Under the pieces are notes generated by a model. It saw only the letters and a list, made by a program, of their open reading frames with translations, was not told the origin of the DNA and did no database searches. The translations under genes were made by a program, and so were the position numbers. 64,000 nt of DNA from Kribbella antiqua. Lineage in GTDB: Bacteria > Actinomycetota > Actinomycetes > Propionibacteriales > Kribbellaceae. Shown one piece after another: positions 1 to 8,673 of this stretch. Location of the stretch: NCBI RefSeq assembly GCF_004345665.1, contig NZ_SLWR01000001.1, positions 248,001 through 312,000 on the forward strand, given 5' to 3'. Positions within the stretch are counted from its first letter, which is position 1, and the number at the start of each line of letters is the position of its first letter.

Positions 1-1
1 C

Positions 2-1033
2 CGACCCGACGCGTGGCTGTTCACGGTCGCGAAGCGGCGTGGCGTCGATGTTCTGCGTCGACAGGAGAACTACCGGACCAAACTCGCCCAGCTTCAATGG
101 CCAGTCCCACCGGCATCGGACGATCGGCTCCGGCTGATCTTCACCTGTTGTCACCCCGCGTTGGCCCGGGAGGCACAGATTGCGCTCACGCTGCGCGTCG
201 TCTGCGGCCTCACCACCGCCCAGATCGCGGCCGCATTTCTGGTCCCCGAGACAACCCTCGCGCAGCGGATCACCCGCGCCAAACGCAAGATCGCCGACGC
301 GGGTATCCCGTATCGCATCCCGCGCGACGACGAGCTCGCCGTACGGCTGAATGAAGTGCTGGCCGTGATCTACCTGCTCTTCAACGAGGGCTATCTGTCG
401 AGCACACCGGACCGCGCACACTCCCGCGACCTCGTCGATGATGCCGAATGGCTCACCGCTCTTCTCGCGGGTCTGCTACCCAACGAGCCCGAGGTCACCG
501 GACTGCTGGCCCTGATCCGTCTGCACCGCGCCCGGGTTGCCGCGAGATTCACAGCCGACGGCGACCTCGTGCTGCTGCAGGACCAGGACCGCACCAAGTG
601 GGACCACGCTGCGATCGCCGATGCCACTGCCTTGCTCACCCGTACGGCGCGCCGACACCGCTCCCCTGGCCCGTACCAACTCCAAGCCGCCATCGCCGCC
701 TGCCACTGCGAAGCACCCACGTGGGCCGACACCGACTGGCATCAGATCCTCGTCCTCTACGACATGCTGCTCCTGGTGGAGCCCTCCGCCGTCACCCGCC
801 TCCACCGCTCGGTCGCCGTACGGTATGTCCACGGTGTGCGAGCCGCACTCTCCGAACTCGACGACCTCGACGCCACTCTCCAGAACTATCCGCTCTACCA
901 CGCGATCCGCGCCGAACTTCTGCGAGCCGACGGCCGACCATCCGAAGCCCACGAAGCCGACCGCCACGCCATCGAGCTCACCAGCAATCCAGCCCAGCGG
1001 GACCTCCTCCACGCGCGCATCGCGAAGAACTGA
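2..1033 (+). CDS. ECF sigma factor, ECF42-like with C-terminal DUF6596 domain (5' end missing)
   Basis: This is the 3' part of an RNA polymerase sigma-70 factor; the frame is open from base 2, so the start and most of region 2 lie outside the window. The visible 343 residues begin just before region 4. The stretch DDRLRLIFTCCHPAL, followed by a helix-turn-helix (TTAQIAAAFLVPETTLAQRI), is characteristic of ECF42 factors. These carry a long helical C-terminal domain (DUF6596), which fills the remaining ~200 residues here. Genes of this group usually sit next to a DGPF/YCII-domain gene, which would be off the left edge. An internal ATG at 161 would cut through the conserved region, so I reject it as the start. 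Family assignment is strong; the regulon is unknown. Confidence 0.9.
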   Translation, partial: RPDAWLFTVAKRRGVDVLRRQENYRTKLAQLQWPVPPASDDRLRLIFTCCHPALAREAQIALTLRVVCGLTTAQIAAAFLVPETTLAQRITRAKRKIADAGIPYRIPRDDELAVRLNEVLAVIYLLFNEGYLSSTPDRAHSRDLVDDAEWLTALLAGLLPNEPEVTGLLALIRLHRARVAARFTADGDLVLLQDQDRTKWDHAAIADATALLTRTARRHRSPGPYQLQAAIAACHCEAPTWADTDWHQILVLYDMLLLVEPSAVTRLHRSVAVRYVHGVRAALSELDDLDATLQNYPLYHAIRAELLRADGRPSEAHEADRHAIELTSNPAQRDLLHARIAKN

Positions 1034-1102
1034 GGGTCAGCGGTAGGCGCGGGCTTGGAGCTCGAAGAGGCGGGGCTGTACGACGTAGGACTGCCGGCGC
1101 GA

Positions 1103-1666
1103 TCAGCCGAGGTAGCTCACGACCATCTCGACCAGGGCGTCGACGTCGGCCTTGACCATTGGCTCACCGGTCATGCCCATCCGGTGCAGCAACGTGCCGA
1201 TCACGACGTCGACGAAGAAGAGGACCCGCTGCTCCGACTCCCCCAGCACCTCCTGGAGTACGAGCCGATAGGGATCCTGCAACTGCGTGGACAGGATCTC
1301 GCGCAACTCCGGATCGCTGATCGCGTCGGTGAACACACCTGCGAAGGCGGCGGCCAGCCCGGGTTCGGCGATGCGCAGCGCGCCGAAGCGGATGGCTGAC
1401 GCGATCACCTCCTCACGGCTGTCGCCCGCCTTGATCGGCAACGGCCCGAAGGCATCCACGAGGCAGGCAGTGATCAGCGCACCCTTGGACGGCCAGCGCC
1501 GGTAGATCGTCGTTTTCGCGACGCCCGCCGCCGCGGCGATGCGGTCGACGGTGGCGTGTGTGTAACCGAGCTCGTCGACCGTGCGCAGCGTTGCCGCGAA
1601 GACCTCGGCGTCGATGCCCGCACGGGGGCGGCCGGGCGGTCTGGGCGGAGTGGTTGCTCTGGCCAT
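1103..1666 (-). CDS. TetR family transcriptional regulator
   Basis: A 187-residue one-component repressor. The N-terminus carries a TetR helix-turn-helix at about residues 27-65 (ATVDRIAAAAGVAKTTIYRRWPSK). The remaining helical domain is the ligand pocket and has no recognisable ligand signature. The gene is divergent from the alpha/beta hydrolase at 1739, with 72 bp between the starts. That gap holds a dyad centred at 1702.5, a good candidate operator for both genes. The usual inference for this layout is that TetR represses itself and the hydrolase until an ester-type ligand appears. The ATG at 1666 is followed directly by a basic arm, as is common in the family. Confidence 0.93.
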   Translation of the reverse strand: MARATTPPRPPGRPRAGIDAEVFAATLRTVDELGYTHATVDRIAAAAGVAKTTIYRRWPSKGALITACLVDAFGPLPIKAGDSREEVIASAIRFGALRIAEPGLAAAFAGVFTDAISDPELREILSTQLQDPYRLVLQEVLGESEQRVLFFVDVVIGTLLHRMGMTGEPMVKADVDALVEMVVSYLG

Positions 1667-1687
1667 GGTCCTACCTTAGCGAGTTAT

Positions 1688-1717
1688 GCTACTTTCGGTA
1701 TCGATACTTCTAGTAGC
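1688..1717. promoter_or_regulatory. Nested dyad, candidate TetR operator
   Basis: The sequence shows outer arms GCTACT (1688-1693) and AGTAGC (1712-1717). Both share the centre 1702.5 with a perfect inner palindrome, GTATCGATAC (1698-1707). It lies between the divergent TetR gene and the hydrolase gene, 21 bp before the hydrolase ATG. TetR dimers bind such 15-30 bp dyads, so the assignment is by position and symmetry. Confidence 0.7.
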
Positions 1718-1738
1718 GAAATCTCGTGAGGAGCAGAC

Positions 1739-2710
1739 ATGAGCAATGCCACCGCCGTACGACAGCAGCCGCCACTAGGCGTCCGGCTGCTGCGCGGCCT
1801 GAGGAAAGAACCGGACTTCGACGCCCTGTCACACGAGGAGCTGGTCGCCTTCCGGGACGCGGAGAACCGCAGGCGGGCTTCCGGTCTGATCCGCGTGATC
1901 ACCGGCTTCCCGGACCGTGGGGCGACGATCGAGTGGCAGCAGGTGGCGTTGCCCGGCCGAGTGCTCAAGGTCCGCATGTACCGGCCGTCGCGAGGCGGCT
2001 CCGAAGCCCTGCCGCTCGTCCTACATGTGCACGGCGGCGGATTCGTCGGTACGGCGGCGCAGAGCGACTGGATCAACAGCCACCTCGCCGCGCAACTGCC
2101 CGCGGTGGTCGTCTCGGTCGAACACCGCCTGGTCGACCGGGACACGCCGATGTCAGCGGCCGTCGACGACGGTTGGGACGTACTGCGTCATGTCATGCAG
2201 CGCGGCAAGCAGTGGGGAGTCAACCCGGCCCGGACCGCTGTGTTCGGAGAGAGTGGTGGTGCGCTGATCAATGCCCTGGCCGCGATCCGCGCCAAGGAGT
2301 CCGGTCTGTTGTTGCGGGCGCAGGTGCTGGTCAATCCCTGTGTCGATCTGACCTCGACGGCCTTCGACTACCTCTCGATGACCGAGTACGCCGACAGCCC
2401 GACCCTCACGCTGACGATGCTGGAGTGGTTCCGCCCGCTCGCCGTAGCAGGAACGGATCCACGTGCGGTGTCGCCGCTGTACGCCGAGGACCTGAGCGGA
2501 CTGGCTCCGGCGCTCGTCGTCGTACCGACTCTCGACCCGATTGCCGACCAGGGCCGCGCGTACGCCGATCGCCTCCTCGACTCCGGCACACCCGTCGAGC
2601 TGGCCGAACACCCCGGCGCCGGCCATGGCTTCCTCAGCCTGCCGAGCCTCTTCCCGCAAGCCAAAGCCGCGCGGACTCAGATCACCGACTTCCTCCGCGA
2701 CCAGCTCTAG
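1739..2710 (+). CDS. Alpha/beta hydrolase fold esterase (hormone-sensitive lipase type)
   Basis: A 323-residue esterase/lipase-like hydrolase. The oxyanion-hole motif HGGG appears in 'LHVHGGGFVG' at about residue 97. The nucleophile elbow is GESGG ('VFGESGGALI') at about residue 169, and the catalytic His is near the C-terminus ('HPGAGHGF'). This HGGG/GxSxG pattern belongs to the hormone-sensitive-lipase (HSL, family IV) group, which cleaves short acyl esters. There is no signal peptide, so it should act in the cytoplasm. The start at 1739 is preceded by GAGGAGC. It is divergent from the TetR gene and probably regulated by it. Its stop codon overlaps that of the convergent phosphotransferase. 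The natural substrate cannot be read from sequence. Confidence 0.9.
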   Translation: MSNATAVRQQPPLGVRLLRGLRKEPDFDALSHEELVAFRDAENRRRASGLIRVITGFPDRGATIEWQQVALPGRVLKVRMYRPSRGGSEALPLVLHVHGGGFVGTAAQSDWINSHLAAQLPAVVVSVEHRLVDRDTPMSAAVDDGWDVLRHVMQRGKQWGVNPARTAVFGESGGALINALAAIRAKESGLLLRAQVLVNPCVDLTSTAFDYLSMTEYADSPTLTLTMLEWFRPLAVAGTDPRAVSPLYAEDLSGLAPALVVVPTLDPIADQGRAYADRLLDSGTPVELAEHPGAGHGFLSLPSLFPQAKAARTQITDFLRDQL

Positions 2711-3618
2711 ATGTCGATGCCGAGTGCGCTGAATCTGGCAGCCAAGTCGTCGACCCATTCGGTCGGCGTGCGGTGATCCGGGAGGTGCACCCCTGCTTCG
2801 CTTCGCCACAATGCGTCTCCGAGGGCGGTGCGCAGATGCCAGGCCATCACCCGGTCAGTCGCCAGTGCGCGACCGGTGATGTCCTGGTAGTGCCGCATGG
2901 TTGCCGTCAGCAACTCGACCCCCGGGCCGGTACCGGGGAAGCACCGCAAGTCGTACTCCGGCTCCGCCAAACCAGCGGTTTCGAAGTCGACGACCACGCG
3001 GAGGTTCTCGCCATCCCAGACCTGATTGCCGCCGTGCAGATCGGCATGCACAAGTACGCTCGGGCCCGGGGACGCCAGTACGTCGTCAGCCCAGTCACAC
3101 CATCGCCGGATGGCAGGACGCTGATCCGCCCGAGCCCACCGGTCGAACCTGTCACGCAGCAGGTCTGTCGTGGCCGGTTGCAGTGCCGCCGGGGCAAGCT
3201 CGCCGACGGCGGCCTCGACGCGCTTCCGGGTCGCCGGGTCGTGCAACTCGCCCAGAAAGCGTGCGAGCTGCCGGCCGGCGTGGTCCCGGTCGATGGAGTC
3301 GACGACCTCGAACAGCGCTGTACCCGGCACGATCCTGGTCACCAGCAGCAGCGGGTCGGTGCTGCTGGCAACCACCTCCGGCAGGTACGGGATAGCCAGC
3401 GCCCTCAATACGGCGATCTCGTGCGCCAGTCGGAGCGCCGCGGGCTCGGACCAGGCGAACTTCACGACGAACCGTCCGCCGACAACCGCACTCGCCGACC
3501 GCCAGAGCGGATCGTCCCCGCCCACCGGCTCCCGGACCACGACCGGTGCATCGGCAAGGTCGGGCGCGACGACCTTCAGCGCCGCGCTAACCTCCGCCGG
3601 CGAGTCCAGCCACCTCAT
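2707..3618 (-). CDS. Aminoglycoside phosphotransferase (APH) family kinase
   Basis: A 303-residue small-molecule kinase of the APH/choline kinase fold. The catalytic loop HADLHGGN lies at about residues 188-195 and the metal-binding VVDFETAG follows it at about 207, matching the Brenner-type HxDxxxxN ... D pattern. The N-lobe has 'FVVKFAWSE', with the ATP-binding Lys. I place the start at the ATG at 3618, which forms an ATGA overlap with the globin gene upstream; an in-frame start at 3636 would overlap it more. The pair is thus likely co-transcribed and translationally coupled. APH-fold proteins act on antibiotics, sugars or metabolites. Nothing here identifies the substrate, so resistance should not be assumed. 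Confidence 0.88.
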   Translation of the reverse strand: MRWLDSPAEVSAALKVVAPDLADAPVVVREPVGGDDPLWRSASAVVGGRFVVKFAWSEPAALRLAHEIAVLRALAIPYLPEVVASSTDPLLLVTRIVPGTALFEVVDSIDRDHAGRQLARFLGELHDPATRKRVEAAVGELAPAALQPATTDLLRDRFDRWARADQRPAIRRWCDWADDVLASPGPSVLVHADLHGGNQVWDGENLRVVVDFETAGLAEPEYDLRCFPGTGPGVELLTATMRHYQDITGRALATDRVMAWHLRTALGDALWRSEAGVHLPDHRTPTEWVDDLAARFSALGIDI

Positions 3619-4064
3619 CCCTCCAGGCCGTCCCACGACCAGCGTGGAATGGACAGGCCTGGAGGTACGTCGTCCGCGGAGCCGTGGTACTTCGTCATCG
3701 CGACCGTCGTCGCCCAGGTGAAGTAGTCGTGCAGAACATCTCGCAGCCGGGGATCGACGTCCAGGCCGGTGTCCGTCAGAGCTTCGTCGAAGCAGGCGAT
3801 GGCGCGGCGGTCCATCTCCTCGTGCGGACCGTTCCCGCTGTGCAACCGGACGACCGACGTCTCGTCGCCGTACGAATCGGAGTACACCGCCGGCCCACCC
3901 AGTGCTTCACCCCAGTACGCTGCCAGCCGCACACTGTGGTCCGGTCGGAAGCCATGGCTGAACGCGTGGCTCACCACCTCGTCCGCCATCACCCGCTCAT
4001 GCCACGCATGCGCCAGCCGCAGCATCCCGTCAGCCCCACCCGCCGCCTCGAAGACTGTGCTCAT
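3615..4064 (-). CDS. Truncated haemoglobin-like globin (group II type)
   Basis: A 149-residue protein of the bacterial truncated globin family. The sequence shows 'LRLAHAWHERVMADEVVSHAFSHGF', with the proximal-region His, and 'VVRLHSGNGPHEEMDRRAIACFDEAL', features of the actinobacterial group II type. These haem proteins bind O2 or NO in the cytoplasm. The gene leads a two-gene unit with the phosphotransferase (ATGA overlap at 3615-3618). Ordinary length for the family. Haem binding is inferred from family membership; I did not align the distal residues. Confidence 0.82.
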   Translation of the reverse strand: MSTVFEAAGGADGMLRLAHAWHERVMADEVVSHAFSHGFRPDHSVRLAAYWGEALGGPAVYSDSYGDETSVVRLHSGNGPHEEMDRRAIACFDEALTDTGLDVDPRLRDVLHDYFTWATTVAMTKYHGSADDVPPGLSIPRWSWDGLEG

Positions 4065-4094
4065 CCGCCCAGGCTGTCAGACCTGCCCGCGCTG

Positions 4095-5405
4095 TCAAGA
4101 GACTTTGAGCGGCTGGAGCTCCCACGCGTCGACGCTGAAGCCGCGCGCTTCCAGCCGCCAGGGCGAGTCGCCGACCGGGTAGAAGCGAACCGTGAGTACC
4201 TGACCGGCGGAGGTGAAGATTTCGGCAATGGACCGGTCGACAACCACGCGCAGCTCGCCACTGGGACACGGCATCCGGTAGGAGCCGCCGCGCGCCCGGG
4301 AATCCAGTGAGGCGTGGTCGCGGTCGACAACCACCTCGCCCGCCGCAAGGCGGATCTCGAGGTACTCGTCGACACCGGTGACCAGCTGCAGACTCCCCTC
4401 GCCGGTCGCCTCCAGGTCGAAGCTGCGCGGAACCTCGCCCAACTCCAGTTGTTCACCGCGCAATGCGAGTACTTCCTCGGCGGGTCGTTGGAACACCTCA
4501 CCATCGACCACTGTGATCTCGCGCGGAATCGTGAGCACCCCGGCCCAGCCGTCCTCGTCGGACCACACCTCGTCTCGAGCCTCCCAAGACCAGCCCCACA
4601 GCAACCACCGGTCCCCAGGCCCACGCAGCAACGCCGGCGCATAGCAATCGGGACCGTAGTCCAGCAGCGCAGGTGGACCGGGCTCGAACGTGTCACCGTG
4701 TACGTCGCCAACCATCGCGACCACGCACCTCGGACCGTCATGGTCGTCCCACGCACTGACAATCAGCGCGCCGCGCCCCGATCCGGCCGGCAGGAACTGA
4801 GGACACTCCCACCCCTCACCGGTCAACATCTCCCGGACAGCCCTCGACTCACTGGCATGGAAGGGCCCTCGGTAGCTCCACGTCTCCAGGTCGGGCGACT
4901 CGTAGAGCAGAGCGGCCGCCCGGCCGTCGCTGAGTGCGGCGCCGACCAGCATCCGCCAGCCATCACCGTCCCGCCAGACGTACGGGTCGCGGTACATCGT
5001 GAAGCCTTCGGGCACCTCCGGGATGAGCAGGTCTCCACGGGCCCGGAAGGTGTGGCCACCGTCGTACGACGTTGCGGTGGTGACCGGCTGACTCCAGCGG
5101 TCCTGGCGGTTGGCGGAGTAGAAGGCGATCAGCCGGTCGCCATCGGAGACCGCGTTGCCCGAGAAGCAGCCGTCGGCATCCTCGCCCCCGGGAGTAGGAG
5201 TCAAGGCAAGTGGGAGGGCCTCCCAGCTCAGCAGGTCAGGGCTGCGGAAGTGGCCCCAGTGCATGTTCGCGTGACGGGCGCCGAAGGGGTTGTACTGGTA
5301 GCAGACGTGGTAGTAGCCGTCGTGGAAGACCAGCCCGTTGGGATCGTTGATCCAGTTGCGGGGCGGGCGTAGATGCGCGACGGGCCGATGCAGGTCAATG
5401 GACAC
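4095..5405 (-). CDS. Glycoside hydrolase family 32 beta-fructosidase
   Basis: A 436-residue GH32 enzyme that hydrolyses terminal beta-fructosides such as sucrose, inulin-type or levan-type oligosaccharides. The three hallmark blocks are visible: WINDPNG at residues 18-24 with the nucleophile Asp21, YRDPYV (transition-state stabilising Asp) at about residue 138, and ECPQF (acid/base Glu) at about residue 198. A beta-sandwich-like C-terminal region follows. There is no signal peptide, so the enzyme is cytoplasmic and acts on sugars imported by the ABC transporter encoded just upstream. It is the last gene of the LacI-led operon. The start is a GTG preceded by AAAGG. The exact linkage preference cannot be read. 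Confidence 0.93.
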   Translation of the reverse strand: MSIDLHRPVAHLRPPRNWINDPNGLVFHDGYYHVCYQYNPFGARHANMHWGHFRSPDLLSWEALPLALTPTPGGEDADGCFSGNAVSDGDRLIAFYSANRQDRWSQPVTTATSYDGGHTFRARGDLLIPEVPEGFTMYRDPYVWRDGDGWRMLVGAALSDGRAAALLYESPDLETWSYRGPFHASESRAVREMLTGEGWECPQFLPAGSGRGALIVSAWDDHDGPRCVVAMVGDVHGDTFEPGPPALLDYGPDCYAPALLRGPGDRWLLWGWSWEARDEVWSDEDGWAGVLTIPREITVVDGEVFQRPAEEVLALRGEQLELGEVPRSFDLEATGEGSLQLVTGVDEYLEIRLAAGEVVVDRDHASLDSRARGGSYRMPCPSGELRVVVDRSIAEIFTSAGQVLTVRFYPVGDSPWRLEARGFSVDAWELQPLKVS

Positions 5406-5423
5406 GCAGGTGCCTTTCGGTGA

Positions 5424-6290
5424 TCAACGGAAGGAGCCGGCCACGATTCCCTCGACGAAATAGCGCTGGGCAGCGAGGAAGATCAGCACACTGGGGATCA
5501 GGGCGATGATCACACCGGCCAGCACGATGGAGATGCTGCCGGTGCCGAGGGTTCCCTGCAGCGTCACCAGCCCCAGCGGCAAGGTGAACTTCGAGGTGGA
5601 CTGCAGGAAGATCAACGGCCGGAAGAACTCGTTCCAGTACGCCGAGAACGTCAGTACCGCCAAGGTCGCCATCGGCGCCCGGGCCATCGGGGCGTAGATT
5701 CGGGCGAAGACTTGGAAGTGCGAGGCGCCGTCGACCCGGCCCGCTTCGCCGAGCTCCCGCGGCATCTGCAGGAAGTACTGCCGCATCAGGAAGGTGCCGA
5801 ACGCGCCGCCGACCGCGGGCAGGATGAGTGACAGCCGGCTGTCGGTCAGGCCCAGATACTTGATGATCAGGAAGACCGGGATGATGGTCGTCTGGAGCGG
5901 CACCATCATGGTGGCCAGGATGATCCAGAACAGCGCCTTGCTGCCCCGGAAGCGGACCATGGCGAACGCATAGCCGCTCATGGTCGAGGTGATCAACTGG
6001 CCGACCACGATCAGCCCGGTGACGAGGAAGCTGTTCACGAAGAAGCCGGCCAGCGGGACCTGCTGGAAGACGGCCTTGTAGTTCGACCACACAGGATCGG
6101 ACGGAATCCATTGCGGCGGCTGGTCGAACGAGGTGGCCGGCGTACGCAGCGAGGTGGCCAGAGCCCATGCGATCGGCGCCACCACCAGCACTGCCGCCGC
6201 AATCAGTACGACGAGCGACAACAGAGTCCCGAGCTTGATCCGGCGGCTCCGGGATTGGGTGCGCGCGGCAACCAAAGTAATCGCGGTCAT
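5424..6290 (-). CDS. Carbohydrate ABC transporter permease, MalG type
   Basis: A 288-residue inner-membrane permease of the CUT1 sugar transporter class. It has an N-terminal membrane segment ('LLSLVVLIAAAVLVVAPIAW') and several later segments. The EAA loop for ATPase contact is visible as 'ELGEAGRVDGASHFQVFARI' at about residues 180-200. I place the start at ATG 6290, which gives an ATGA overlap with the preceding permease gene; the in-frame start at 6305 would overlap it further. It partners with the MalF-type protein and the binding protein. No ATPase gene is present in this operon, so a shared MsiK-type ATPase encoded elsewhere is the expected partner, as is known for many actinobacterial CUT1 systems. 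Confidence 0.93.
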   Translation of the reverse strand: MTAITLVAARTQSRSRRIKLGTLLSLVVLIAAAVLVVAPIAWALATSLRTPATSFDQPPQWIPSDPVWSNYKAVFQQVPLAGFFVNSFLVTGLIVVGQLITSTMSGYAFAMVRFRGSKALFWIILATMMVPLQTTIIPVFLIIKYLGLTDSRLSLILPAVGGAFGTFLMRQYFLQMPRELGEAGRVDGASHFQVFARIYAPMARAPMATLAVLTFSAYWNEFFRPLIFLQSTSKFTLPLGLVTLQGTLGTGSISIVLAGVIIALIPSVLIFLAAQRYFVEGIVAGSFR

Positions 6291-7180
6291 GAGTAGAACA
6301 CCCACTTTCGGCTCACCGTGAACTGCACGGCGGTGATGACCAGCAGTACGGCGAACAGCAGCACGGACATCGCCGACGCATAACCGAACTGCAGGTTCTG
6401 AAACGCCGTCTGATAAACGACCAGCACTGTCGTGTACGTCGCCTCACCCGGCCCGCCCTTCGTCATCACGTACGGCTGGTCGAACAGCTGCATCGTGTTG
6501 ATCAGCCCCACTGTGCAGGCGAACAACACCGTAGGACTGATTAACGGCAGCTTGATCTGCCGGAACAACCGGGCGGACGAGGCGCCGTCGATCTGCGCCG
6601 CCTCGAGGACGTCCTGCGGCAACGATCCCAGCGCGGCGACGAAGAGGATGAACGTGAACCCCAACTGCTGCCACACCGCGACGAGCACGATCGTGGCCGT
6701 CGCTCCCCCGGCCGAGCTCAGCCACGGGACGGTGGGCAGATGAAGCGCACCGAGGTAGTAATTGATCACGCCGAAGTGGTCGTTGAACACGTACGTCATC
6801 ACGATCGAGATCGACGCCGCGGACGCCAGCATCGGCAGGAAGAACGCCGCGCGGAAGAGATTGCGGACAATTGCCGACGCCCGCCGGGCCACCAGGAGTG
6901 CCAGCCACAGGCCGAGTGCGACCTGCAGGAAGACGATCATCACGGCCAGGCCCGCGGTCACCAGCAGCGAGTGGGTGATCGTCTTGTCCTGCAAGAGCGC
7001 TTCGAAGTTGTCCAGCCCGATGAACTGCGGGCTGGAGATGGCGTCCCACTTGAACAACGCGAGTACGAACGATCCGACGATCGGCGCGGCGGTGAAGACG
7101 AACACCACCACCAGGGACAGCGCGATCATCGCGTAGCCGAACAGGGCTTCGCGGCGCGCGCGGCTTCGGGCCGGCTGCAT
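6287..7180 (-). CDS. Carbohydrate ABC transporter permease, MalF type
   Basis: A 297-residue permease partner of the MalG-type protein. It has six or so hydrophobic segments, beginning with 'LFGYAMIALSLVVVFVFTAAPIVG', and the EAA loop 'DVLEAAQIDGASSARLFRQI'. The start is set at ATG 7180, four bases after the binding-protein stop; an in-frame start at 7246 would add 22 residues lying over the end of that gene. It forms the membrane channel for the fructoside taken up by this system. Position within the operon is binding protein, MalF, MalG, GH32. Confidence 0.93.
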   Translation of the reverse strand: MQPARSRARREALFGYAMIALSLVVVFVFTAAPIVGSFVLALFKWDAISSPQFIGLDNFEALLQDKTITHSLLVTAGLAVMIVFLQVALGLWLALLVARRASAIVRNLFRAAFFLPMLASAASISIVMTYVFNDHFGVINYYLGALHLPTVPWLSSAGGATATIVLVAVWQQLGFTFILFVAALGSLPQDVLEAAQIDGASSARLFRQIKLPLISPTVLFACTVGLINTMQLFDQPYVMTKGGPGEATYTTVLVVYQTAFQNLQFGYASAMSVLLFAVLLVITAVQFTVSRKWVFYS

Positions 7181-7184
7181 CGCG

Positions 7185-8582
7185 TCAGCTCGTCTTCGCG
7201 GCGGACTCGAGGTCGCTCTGCAACCCGTCCAGCGCCGACTTCGCATCGCCCGTCGACATGGCCTGAGTGGTGCGCTTGTTCAGCGCGATGGCCATGGCGT
7301 TGTAGTACGGCGGGGCCGGGATCGGCGCGGTGTCGTCGAACTTGGTCAGCGTGTCGTAGAAGACCTGCCAGTTCTTCGGGCCGGTACTCGCGTACCGCTG
7401 GGCCGTCATCATCGACTTCCGCGGGAACGTGGTGACGTTGCCCGGGGACAACAGGTCCATGTTCTTCGGAGTCACCAGGGTCTTCAGGAATTCCCAGGCC
7501 AGGTCCTTGTTCTTCGACGACTTGAGGATGCCGTAGCCGCCGGCGCCGAAGAGGTGGCGCTGTGACTTCCACTTGGGGAAGTACTGCACGTCGAAGGATC
7601 CCGGGGCCATACCGGCGTTGTGCAGGCCGCCGGCCCAGAATCCGCCGCCGATGGCCATGCCGATCTTGTTGCTGGCAAAGAGACCTTGCAACGTGCCGCC
7701 ACCGCCGACGTCAGGCGTGGGCGACAGGCCCTCCTTCTGCAACTGGATCATGAAGTCGAGCGCCTCGACGACCGGCGTCGAGTTGGCGGTCGGATCCCCC
7801 CATTGCCAGCCGCCCTTGCGACCGGCCGCGGCCGGATCGTTCGGGTAGAAGGTGTTCCACAGCCAGTCGCCGCCGTCGTACTTGCCTTCGGTCAGCAGGT
7901 TGCCGCCGTTGGCGTACATCCAGGACGTCCAGCTGCCCCACAGCCGGACGACCCAGTTCCAGCCGACGACATTGTTGCCTTTGGCAGAGACTTTCCTGGC
8001 GATGTCGTAGAAGTCGTCCTTGGTCCAGTTGTCGGCCGGGCGTTCCACGCCGACGCTGCTCAGGAGCGACGTACTGTAGAACATGTTGCCGGCGTTGAAG
8101 TCGCTCGGCAGTTCGTACAGGTGGCCTTGGTACATCATCGCTTCCACCAGGGCCGGGTGGACGTCGGCGAAGTACGACTTGAGCTCGGACGCATCGCGCT
8201 TGACGTAGTCGTCCAGCGGCTCGGCCAGTTCCTTGGCCGCGAACAGTTGCAGACCTTCGGTGGCGACCGCGGCGATGTCCGGTGCGTTGCCGGCCGCGAT
8301 CTGGGTGAGCAGCTTGCTGAAGAAGTCGTTCCAGTCCGTGCCCGTCGTACCGGTGAACTTCACCTTCACGCCGGGGTGGGCCGCCTCGAACGTCCCGGCC
8401 GCCTTGGTCAACTTGTTCGCCGACGCCTGATCGGTGAACACGGCAACGTTCAGCGTCTTCGGGCCGGACGGACTGGCCGAGTTGGATGAACAGCCGGTCA
8501 GGCCGGCCAGTACGGCGGAAGCGGCGCCTGCTTTGAGCAGGCCACGGCGGCTCAACGGCTCGGTGAAGAGGTTCGTGGACAT
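7185..8582 (-). CDS. Extracellular solute-binding protein, family 1 (sugar-binding lipoprotein)
   Basis: A 465-residue sugar-binding lipoprotein. The N-terminus combines a twin-arginine-like motif (SRRGLLKAG, residues 11-19) with a lipobox LTGC ending near residue 31, so it should be exported and lipid-anchored outside the membrane. The body matches family 1 solute-binding proteins, for example 'NVAVFTDQASANKLTKAAGTF' near the N-terminus. It delivers oligosaccharide to the two permeases encoded immediately downstream. The GH32 enzyme in the same operon suggests fructo-oligosaccharides or sucrose. It lies 91 bp after the LacI gene, a gap with a small inverted repeat. Confidence 0.93.
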   Translation of the reverse strand: MSTNLFTEPLSRRGLLKAGAASAVLAGLTGCSSNSASPSGPKTLNVAVFTDQASANKLTKAAGTFEAAHPGVKVKFTGTTGTDWNDFFSKLLTQIAAGNAPDIAAVATEGLQLFAAKELAEPLDDYVKRDASELKSYFADVHPALVEAMMYQGHLYELPSDFNAGNMFYSTSLLSSVGVERPADNWTKDDFYDIARKVSAKGNNVVGWNWVVRLWGSWTSWMYANGGNLLTEGKYDGGDWLWNTFYPNDPAAAGRKGGWQWGDPTANSTPVVEALDFMIQLQKEGLSPTPDVGGGGTLQGLFASNKIGMAIGGGFWAGGLHNAGMAPGSFDVQYFPKWKSQRHLFGAGGYGILKSSKNKDLAWEFLKTLVTPKNMDLLSPGNVTTFPRKSMMTAQRYASTGPKNWQVFYDTLTKFDDTAPIPAPPYYNAMAIALNKRTTQAMSTGDAKSALDGLQSDLESAAKTS

Positions 8583-8622
8583 GCGTGTACCCTCACTGTG
8601 TTCGAAGTACTGACAGGGATGA

Positions 8623-8640
8623 CGACCGCTGCAACGGTCG
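8623..8640. promoter_or_regulatory. Inverted repeat between lacI-type gene and binding-protein gene
   Basis: The arms CGACCG (8623-8628) and CGGTCG (8635-8640) flank a 6-base loop. It lies in the 91-bp gap before the binding-protein start. It could be an attenuating hairpin or an additional regulator site. It does not resemble the two LacI sites upstream of the regulator gene. Confidence 0.35.
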
Positions 8641-8673
8641 CCTGTCGGGAGCGATTGCTTCGCCGTCCCGGGG

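Noticed and set aside
2707..3618. Aminoglycoside resistance gene
   Set aside because: Only the kinase fold is supported; residues for aminoglycoside binding cannot be recognised and the globin neighbour gives no such hint.
1726..3726. 666-codon plus-strand frame across two genes
   Set aside because: Shadow of the hydrolase and the antisense of the phosphotransferase; composition is Arg/Pro-rich and no domain is visible.
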